DNA of 64,000 nt from Thermoproteota archaeon (lineage in GTDB: Archaea > Korarchaeota > Korarchaeia > Korarchaeales > Korarchaeaceae): assembly GCA_027491485.1 (NCBI GenBank), contig JAOZGR010000001.1, positions 392,001-456,000 on the forward strand. Reading direction: 5' to 3'. The notes under the pieces are model-generated. The model searched no databases. It saw only the letters and a program-made list of their open reading frames with translations, and was not told the origin of the DNA. Below are positions 56,667 through 64,000 of this stretch, piece by piece. The number at the start of each line of letters is the position of its first letter. Positions within the stretch are counted from its first letter, which is position 1. Made by a program: the position numbers and the translations under genes.

Positions 56667-56879
56667 ATGAACTCACTAGATTCGCTTATAGATGCTAAGA
56701 GTTCCATGACAGCTTATTTGGATAGTAAGAAGAACTTGGACCGAATACTAGGAGTAATAAGGGGTTCTGGACTGAGAAGGGAGCTGCTAATGAGGGTATT
56801 CGAGGAACTCGAGAGTTACGGTAGAAAGGACAGGTGGGAAAGGGCGCTGGAGGCTTGTAGAAGGAAGAAAATGCTGTAG
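56667..56879 (+). CDS. Small protein of unknown function
   Basis: A 70-residue, highly charged helical protein (RILGVIRGSGLRRELLMRVFEELESYGRKDRWERALEACR split over residues 27-65). No family recognised. No clear Shine-Dalgarno. It lies between the broken HEPN/MNT pair and the LAGLIDADG gene, seven bases from the latter's stop, convergent. It may be a real small ORF or chance. Confidence 0.4.
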   Translation: MNSLDSLIDAKSSMTAYLDSKKNLDRILGVIRGSGLRRELLMRVFEELESYGRKDRWERALEACRRKKML

Positions 56880-56885
56880 CAATCG

Positions 56886-57920
56886 TTATATCGCATGTTC
56901 ACTTGATCTCCTAGCTAAGAACTTCTCATACTCCTCAATGGCATCTTCCCATTCAAGGAACTTCTTTCTCCTGAACCACCTCTGGCGGCCCATCCCTCTC
57001 CTATGTTCATACCTCCTGATCCACTCGACAGCGGCTTTTCGACCGGATCCGAACTTAGTGAGGATGTCGGCTATATCCTCCAGCTTCCTTTGCTTCCTTG
57101 AGGTGACAAACCCGATTTCCTTAGAGTATTTTACGGTACTCTCTCGTCGGTATATTCTCAATAAGTAGCAGTCTTTTCTAGCCACGGACCTTCCCTTCCT
57201 TGCTACGAAAACCTTTCCCTTGGGATAATGCTTTGAAACGGTCGATGAGATTCCTATATCGGAAAGCTTCGAGGATACGACCTCGAGCAACTCTCTATTG
57301 GTATTACCCACATCTATTCTAGCGAAGAACCTGCCAGATGCACTAACGTGTCCTATAGGTCCGCCCTCACAATCGAAGAATGCCTGAATAAACTCTCTAG
57401 GGCTTCTCTCTAGATGCGAGAGAATGTTCTCCCACGCTCTCAAGTGGTCGACTAGTTCCCTTGACTGGACCTGCACGTAGTACCTACCGTCCCCCATCCT
57501 GTTTACCGCGTACCTCTCTCCCTTTCCCAGAACAACTGCCAGTTTATTAGCGGCAGCCTCCGCTAGCTCTCTATCCTTAACTTTCAGCACTAAGAAGTGA
57601 CCCTTCCTGTTGATCTTCACGGAACCGTCCCCTACGAACATCCCTGCTATCCACGCCAGCTCACCCTCCTTGGAAGTATCGATATGATTGTAGGGCTCGT
57701 TTAACGGGGTATGAAGGCCGCGAATCCAGTAGGATATGTGAGACCTGCTTATTCTGATACCGCGCTCCCTTTCCACAATTCTCTGAATCTCACGATAGCC
57801 CATCCCTCTATCATGGAGCTCTCTAACAAAATAGTAGAGCTCCACTCTGAGGTCATGAGGGATGCGTCTTCCTCCAGGAGTAGCCTTCTGGCCCCGTATT
57901 TTCTCGCTTACCATGAGCAC
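56886..57920 (-). CDS. Free-standing LAGLIDADG homing endonuclease with N-terminal HTH
   Basis: A 344-residue protein. The N-terminal part (VRELHDRGMGYREIQRIVERERGIRISRSHISYWIRG, given in pieces within residues 32-68) is a helix-turn-helix. Two LAGLIDADG helices follow: LAWIAGMFVGDG near residue 88 and FIQAFFDCEGG near 177, both with acidic ends intact, so it may be active. No intein or intron splice context surrounds it. It is divergent from a ribbon-helix-helix-like antitoxin gene, with a palindrome in the shared promoter. Confidence 0.82.
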   Translation of the reverse strand: MLMVSEKIRGQKATPGGRRIPHDLRVELYYFVRELHDRGMGYREIQRIVERERGIRISRSHISYWIRGLHTPLNEPYNHIDTSKEGELAWIAGMFVGDGSVKINRKGHFLVLKVKDRELAEAAANKLAVVLGKGERYAVNRMGDGRYYVQVQSRELVDHLRAWENILSHLERSPREFIQAFFDCEGGPIGHVSASGRFFARIDVGNTNRELLEVVSSKLSDIGISSTVSKHYPKGKVFVARKGRSVARKDCYLLRIYRRESTVKYSKEIGFVTSRKQRKLEDIADILTKFGSGRKAAVEWIRRYEHRRGMGRQRWFRRKKFLEWEDAIEEYEKFLARRSSEHAI

Positions 57921-57958
57921 CTATAATTTCGGAGGTAGAATTATATAATTATTATGTG

Positions 57959-57981
57959 TAATTATATGTTACATATAATTA
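57959..57981. promoter_or_regulatory. Perfect 11-bp inverted repeat between divergent genes
   Basis: TAATTATATGT-T-ACATATAATTA is an exact 23-base palindrome with a single central base. It lies 39 bases upstream of the homing endonuclease start and just before a TTTAAA TATA-like element (57984) that is about 25 bases upstream of ATG 58014. This suits an operator for a dimeric RHH or similar repressor. Confidence 0.7.
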
Positions 57982-58013
57982 AGTTTAAAATGCATAGGCT
58001 ATCCATAACGACA

Positions 58014-58205
58014 ATGCCCAAATCCAGAAGAGATCTAACGACAATCCAGATATCAAAAGAGACCAGAGAGATGCTCAAGAGTCTTGGGAAGAAGGGAGAA
58101 ACTTACGATGATATAATAAGGAGGCTAATAGAGCTAGCCAGGAGAGTTGAGGTGGATAGTGTGAGACCCAGCATTGGCCGAAATGCAGAGAGAGATTCCT
58201 CGTAG
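58014..58205 (+). CDS. Ribbon-helix-helix-like antitoxin (VapB/DUF7557-type)
   Basis: From ATG 58014 the 63-residue protein has RRDLTTIQISKETREMLKSL, GKKGETYDDIIRRLIELARR: a beta strand then two helices, as in RHH antitoxins. No toxin gene (PIN/VapC or other) follows. The 23-base palindrome just upstream suggests autoregulation. In-frame ATGs at 57990 and 57954 are possible but less likely. Confidence 0.68.
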   Translation: MPKSRRDLTTIQISKETREMLKSLGKKGETYDDIIRRLIELARRVEVDSVRPSIGRNAERDSS

Positions 58206-58418
58206 CGACTATCTAATAGTGTGCTAAGGCTATAGCTCCATTAGATAAGTATGCCTTGGTCTAAGGGCTCAGATCAGGTCAAAATTATGTTAGTGAGGGT
58301 TGTTAGACGGGGAGCTGAATTTTTTGAAGGAGACATTATAGATAATTTCATTCGATAATTCGACTCTACAGTAAAGATATGTATCAGAAAACACAATTAA
58401 TGTTAAAAATCTTCTAGG
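58206..58418. other. Gap before initiator tRNA-Met
   Basis: 213 bases. A 35-codon frame (58251-58358) exists but has no recognisable features. Otherwise nothing seen. Confidence 0.3.
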
Positions 58419-58492
58419 TAGCGGGGGGTGGATTTGAACCACCGACCTCCGGGTTATGAGCCCGGCGGGCTACCAGGCTGCCCCACCCCGCT
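58419..58492 (-). tRNA. Initiator tRNA-Met (CAT)
   Basis: Acceptor AGCGGGG/CCCCGCT gives an A1-U72 pair typical of initiators, and the anticodon stem CCGGG/CCCGG has the three G-C pairs. Anticodon loop CTCATAA gives CAT. T loop TTCAAAT. CCA is not fully encoded (ACCT follows). A TATA-like CTTTAAATAG lies about 33-43 bases upstream on the minus strand. Confidence 0.93.
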
Positions 58493-58690
58493 GCTCTGCC
58501 CCGCTATCCTATACCCGAATTTCCTCTATTTAAAGATTTTCACTCAGTGAGAAACCCTAACATATCGTTCCCGTCCCTAAAGGAAATTTCTTCCTAAGAC
58601 TCATTATCTCCCATCTTTTAAGCTTCAAATCCCGGTAGGTCGTAGAGGAAAGACTAAATTTCACTAGAGGTAGTATAATTGGGAGAAAAT

Positions 58691-58849
58691 ATGGAGGTGG
58701 AATGTCCTCACGAGAAAGTGGAGTTTTTAGGTGAACAGAAAGGAGAAGATGGGGTGAATCGCTATTATAGATGCCTGAAATGTGGTAGTGTTTTAATACT
58801 ATCCGAGGATGGGGTCTTATACGAGGTAGCAGGGCCAGGTAATGTTTGA
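58691..58849 (+). CDS. Small zinc-ribbon protein
   Basis: A 52-residue protein: MEVECPHEKVEFLGEQKGED, then RYYRCLKCGSVLILSEDG. Cysteines at C5 (with H7) and RC-LKC form a possible zinc site. Start ATG 58691 with GGGAG nine bases upstream. Similar tiny CxH...CxxC proteins are common in archaea; its role is unknown. Confidence 0.65.
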   Translation: MEVECPHEKVEFLGEQKGEDGVNRYYRCLKCGSVLILSEDGVLYEVAGPGNV

Positions 58850-58958
58850 TTCCTAAATAATCTTGGTCACAATTAGTTAGTGGGTAAACGGTTTCAGTAA
58901 GGCAGGAGGGTATTGCCAAAACCGATAACTCTCTTCTTAGACGAGTCTCTTACAGAAA

Positions 58959-59354
58959 TTAATCATCTGGAAGGATTAGAGAGGTTTCGCTCCTCCTCAG
59001 ACCACGCTCCTTCATCTTTTTGAAGAGATCCCTTACCTCTTTAAAGGTACTAGACTCATACAGAGTAACTCCCTCCTCTAATGCATCCACGATAGAGACT
59101 ACCCCCCTCGAGAGCATATCCTTCACCTCCTCTAGAGTATACGGATGGAATTCCACTGCTAAGCCCGTCCCCTCTATGAGCTCCGTTAACTCATAGCTCC
59201 TATCTAAGAAAGATTTATCGAAATCAGCTACTATGAGTATATCATAATCACTAGAGGGGAGCCAGTCTCCCCTGGCCCTAGAGCCAAAGAGTATAATCGC
59301 GTGAACGTTATATTGGGAGAGAATTTTATCTACCAACCATCTCATCGTTTTCAT
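58959..59354 (-). CDS. mntA: MNT-type nucleotidyltransferase antitoxin
   Basis: A 131-residue minimal nucleotidyltransferase with the intact motif FGSRARGDWLPSSDYDILIV near residues 22-41 and FHPYTLEEVKDML. MntA-type proteins inactivate HEPN partners by AMPylation. It follows the HEPN gene with a 4-nt overlap, forming a standard HEPN/MNT toxin-antitoxin pair. Confidence 0.9.
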   Translation of the reverse strand: MKTMRWLVDKILSQYNVHAIILFGSRARGDWLPSSDYDILIVADFDKSFLDRSYELTELIEGTGLAVEFHPYTLEEVKDMLSRGVVSIVDALEEGVTLYESSTFKEVRDLFKKMKERGLRRSETSLILPDD

Positions 59355-59740
59355 AACCTCGCCTCCACGAACCTTACTATCTCCTCGGCATTTCTTATCG
59401 CTCTTTTTGATGTCTCCTCATCATAGGCTTCATGAGGCGACCCTTGAGGGTGGGCATTTGGGTATCTAGATGGGATATAGTGCCTATCTAGCTCCCTTGC
59501 CTTTGAAAGCAGTGAAGAGACATCCTCACCACTGATATGGGAGTACCTTTCGAGCAGTATCCTTATCCCATGTCCCCAAGGAGATTCATTCTTACTGATA
59601 ATGAGGGCTTTCACAGCCATTTCAGCGGCTTGATGAGCGTAAAAGCAAGCGGCATTATATCTTCTTTGCTCATGCAGGATTTTAGCGGTTTCTAAATTCC
59701 ATACGGCCTCAGAGAACCACCTCTTCGACTCTCCTCTCAC
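59351..59740 (-). CDS. hepT: HEPN-domain toxin (HepT-like)
   Basis: The HEPN protein has AVWNLETAKILHEQRRYNAACFYAHQAAEMAVKALI and, near residue 97, the RNase motif region SRYPNAHPQGSPHEAY, an Rx4-6H-type arrangement (RYPNAH). GTG 59740 is chosen because a TATA-like CTTTATATTA is about 25 bases upstream (59761-59770), giving a leaderless start. The toxin is probably held inactive by the adjacent MNT protein. rnpB follows upstream in the same orientation, 63 bases away. Confidence 0.88.
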   Translation of the reverse strand: MRGESKRWFSEAVWNLETAKILHEQRRYNAACFYAHQAAEMAVKALIISKNESPWGHGIRILLERYSHISGEDVSSLLSKARELDRHYIPSRYPNAHPQGSPHEAYDEETSKRAIRNAEEIVRFVEARL

Positions 59741-59802
59741 GAGGAAGACGTATATTCCTCTAATATAAAGGCACCCCAGCATGAAACGCAGCTAATGAAA
59801 TA

Positions 59803-60095
59803 GGGGAGTGGAGGCCATAGTCCGCCTTCTGTATTGGGGGATTCGGCTGAGCGCCTACCCCCCGCTCACCCCAGCTACTCATCGCGGGGATTGGCTTGCA
59901 CACCGCCGGGGCCCCGTTTCACCGTTCCCCTCGAGGTCCTCGGCCTCACCGGACTCATAGCCATCTCTCGAGGGACGTGTCGTTTCTGTGGGCCTTCCTG
60001 CCCCTCTCGGGGCATCCCCTTGCGGGGAGGCGGTGCTGGGGGCGTGGGCGGACCTTCCTCAGCCTCACGGCCGTAACCCCCGGCCTCCTCTCCCC
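59803..60095 (-). ncRNA. rnpB: RNase P RNA
   Basis: On the minus strand the RNA starts GGGGAGAGGAGGCC and ends GGCCTCCACTCCCC, pairing as a long P1 helix. It contains the conserved CR-I-like GAGGAAGGTCC, GAAACGACAC, CGGTGAAACGG, and near the 3' end ACAGAAGGCGGACTATGG. These match archaeal type A RNase P RNA; length is about 293 nt and G+C is high. A TTTTTTACC box lies about 24 bases upstream of its 5' end. Frames such as those at 59834-60159 are artefacts of its GC content. Confidence 0.95.
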
Positions 60096-60600
60096 AGATA
60101 ACCAATATCACCAGGTAAAAAAGATGACGTCTTGGCGGCAGTCCTTAAGCTATCTCTAAATGGGCTACTACATGTAGCCCCTGATCGAATTTCTAAGCCA
60201 AAAGATTAGTATACCGATACTCTTGGAATGGGATGTGGACCAAGGGAACCAACCTCTTATTCTTCCCTGATGATTTTTGGAGCAGTGGCCACCAGCTTCG
60301 CTGAAGGACAGATCCTAAAGATATGTTCTTTAGGTCTCTTCTAAACATCGACTAATACGCCATAGAGAAGGGCTTCAAGAGACTCTGTGTGATGCTGAGG
60401 GCTCTTGTACTCGTGTCTTTTTCCAGTCAGTGATAGAGAGCTAGGTCGTCGCCAAGTACGAAAGGAGTGTGAATAGATCCCTCCTCTCCGTTATCCTTAG
60501 TCCTTGAATCGTAGCCACGGCCCAATTACATGAGGGCACTCCGTTAGACTAGCGGAGGCTTCTCTTTGATGCGGTGGGCATCTAAATTAGGGGGATCGGA
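60096..60600. other. Unassigned gap between rnpB and the 23S 3' flank
   Basis: About 500 bases with no credible open frame. Scattered short frames (for example near 60315-60420, NID-stop-YAIEKGFKRLCVMLRALVL) may belong with the decayed gene to the right. No 5S rRNA was recognised here. Confidence 0.35.
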
Positions 60601-60609
60601 ATGAAGTGA

Positions 60610-60909
60610 AGGAGGGTTGGTGGCAGGTCCATGGATACAGTAGCAGAATGTAGAGGCGAAGATGACATGTTCAGCGACATCGTTGACTCGGTTTTCGCAG
60701 CACATGACAACCTACACTAAGGGGTCTGTACTCCTACTACAGTTACTGTGGATGCCTCGGGAAGCTTCAGTACCAAGTACTCACATCTGACTTCTAAACT
60801 GAGGCCGTTCACTCACATACTGAGTATCACATGTCTACTCCGAGTTCCTTTGAAGAATCTCTTACGTGATACCTTATATATCGAAAAAGGAGCTAAGCAT
60901 GTTAGTTAA
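60610..60909 (+). pseudogene. Possible decayed transposase
   Basis: A frame with one stop and no start reads RGEDDMFSDIVDSVFAAHDN, stop, then TTVTVDASGSFSTKYSHLTS and HILSITCLLRVPLKNLLRDT. The VDASG...KY pattern resembles the DDE catalytic start of IS5/IS4-type transposases. No terminal repeats were found. Low confidence. Confidence 0.25.
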
Positions 60910-60940
60910 TACGCTCCGCATAGTTGGCAATTACGCCGGC

Positions 60941-60950
60941 TGGCGCTAGG
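60941..60950 (+). repeat. 23S processing stem, 3' arm
   Basis: TGGCGCTAGG here is the exact reverse complement of CCTAGCGCCA at 63991-64000. Archaeal 23S precursors are excised from a long flanking helix by the tRNA-intron endonuclease at a bulge-helix-bulge motif. Confidence 0.8.
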
Positions 60951-63990
<3,040 letters not shown>

Positions 63991-64000
63991 CCTAGCGCCA
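63991..64000 (+). repeat. 23S processing stem, 5' arm (to window edge)
   Basis: CCTAGCGCCA pairs with 60941-60950. It ends at the window border, so the stem may be longer. Confidence 0.8.

Noticed and set aside
58251..58358. 35-codon plus-strand frame
   Set aside because: Too short, no ribosome site and no conserved pattern.
58557..58919. 120-residue minus-strand frame
   Set aside because: It overlaps a better small zinc-ribbon gene on the plus strand and has no recognisable features.
59834..60159. Three overlapping Pro/Gly-rich frames
   Set aside because: They lie in the RNase P RNA gene.
60456..60467. AGTACGAAAGGA, identical to the 23S sarcin-ricin core
   Set aside because: Only 12 bases match and the flanks differ; taken as coincidence.

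Overview
The window is chromosomal DNA of a hyperthermophilic or thermophilic archaeon. Protein genes are A+T-leaning, while the tRNAs, the RNase P RNA and the 23S rRNA are strikingly G+C-rich. The gene set is archaeal throughout: exosome/proteasome superoperon, Orc1/Cdc6, MCM, GINS, Hel308, FEN1, archaeosine TGT, archaeal lipid enzymes, KEOPS subunits and RNase P protein subunits. A small subunit of DNA polymerase D argues against a classical crenarchaeote. Most tRNAs encode CCA, TTG/GTG starts are common and neighbouring genes often overlap by 4 nt. A deep TACK-type lineage such as Korarchaeota fits, but that assignment is an inference.

Layout. 1-16 kb: GINS (partial), intein-containing MCM, Hel308, PurB and a beta-CASP RNase whose start codon appears lost by a one-base deletion; then an Era-like GTPase cluster, TrmI, geranylgeranyl reductase, a small winged-helix gene behind a two-hairpin leader, TgtA, GTP-dependent dephospho-CoA kinase and a radical SAM protein with an unusual cysteine cluster. 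16-24.5 kb: tRNA-Pro, a DUF92 membrane protein, a glycosyltransferase, then the minus-strand exosome superoperon (L15e, COG1325, Rpp30, Pop5, PsmA, SBDS, Rrp4, Rrp41, Rrp42, L37Ae, Brix, Pcc1). 24.5-34 kb: an Obg/YchF-like GTPase, sugar nucleotidyltransferase, S3Ae, an ECF transporter whose two ATPase genes share a perfect 274-bp 5' half, Orc1/Cdc6, PolD small subunit, DUF429 and a GPN GTPase. 34-52 kb: tRNAs (Ser, Gln, Lys, Arg), ValRS, DUF99, GGGP synthase, divergent sucC and sucD, L40e, a secreted/membrane winged-helix protein, EF-1B, FEN1, Pth2, TruD, Pcm, Bud32, ITP pyrophosphatase, S15, a RecJ-like DHH protein, prefoldin beta and Cgi121.

52-61 kb is different: long AT-rich gaps, two DUF4242 paralogues sharing a 3' T-tract, remains of toxin-antitoxin modules (a possible RelE relic, a frameshifted HEPN gene, a degenerate MNT gene), a free-standing LAGLIDADG endonuclease divergent from a ribbon-helix-helix-like antitoxin gene with a perfect palindrome between them, initiator tRNA-Met, an intact HEPN/MNT pair and RNase P RNA (rnpB). 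The last 3 kb is 23S rRNA on the minus strand, flanked by an exact 10-bp processing-stem repeat whose 5' arm ends at the window edge.

The genes group by process: replication (GINS, MCM, Orc1, PolD small subunit, FEN1, RecJ-like), RNA processing and decay (exosome, beta-CASP, Brix, RNase P RNA and two of its proteins), tRNA modification (TrmI, TgtA, TruD, KEOPS parts), ether-lipid synthesis (GGGPS, GGR) and translation. No CRISPR array and no intact insertion sequence was seen. The strongest oddities are the gene-converted ECF ATPases, the MCM intein with decayed endonuclease motifs, the tRNA-Ser with an extra hairpin in its D arm, the paired operators upstream of an unknown gene at 37.3 kb, and the DUF4242 / decayed toxin-antitoxin island.
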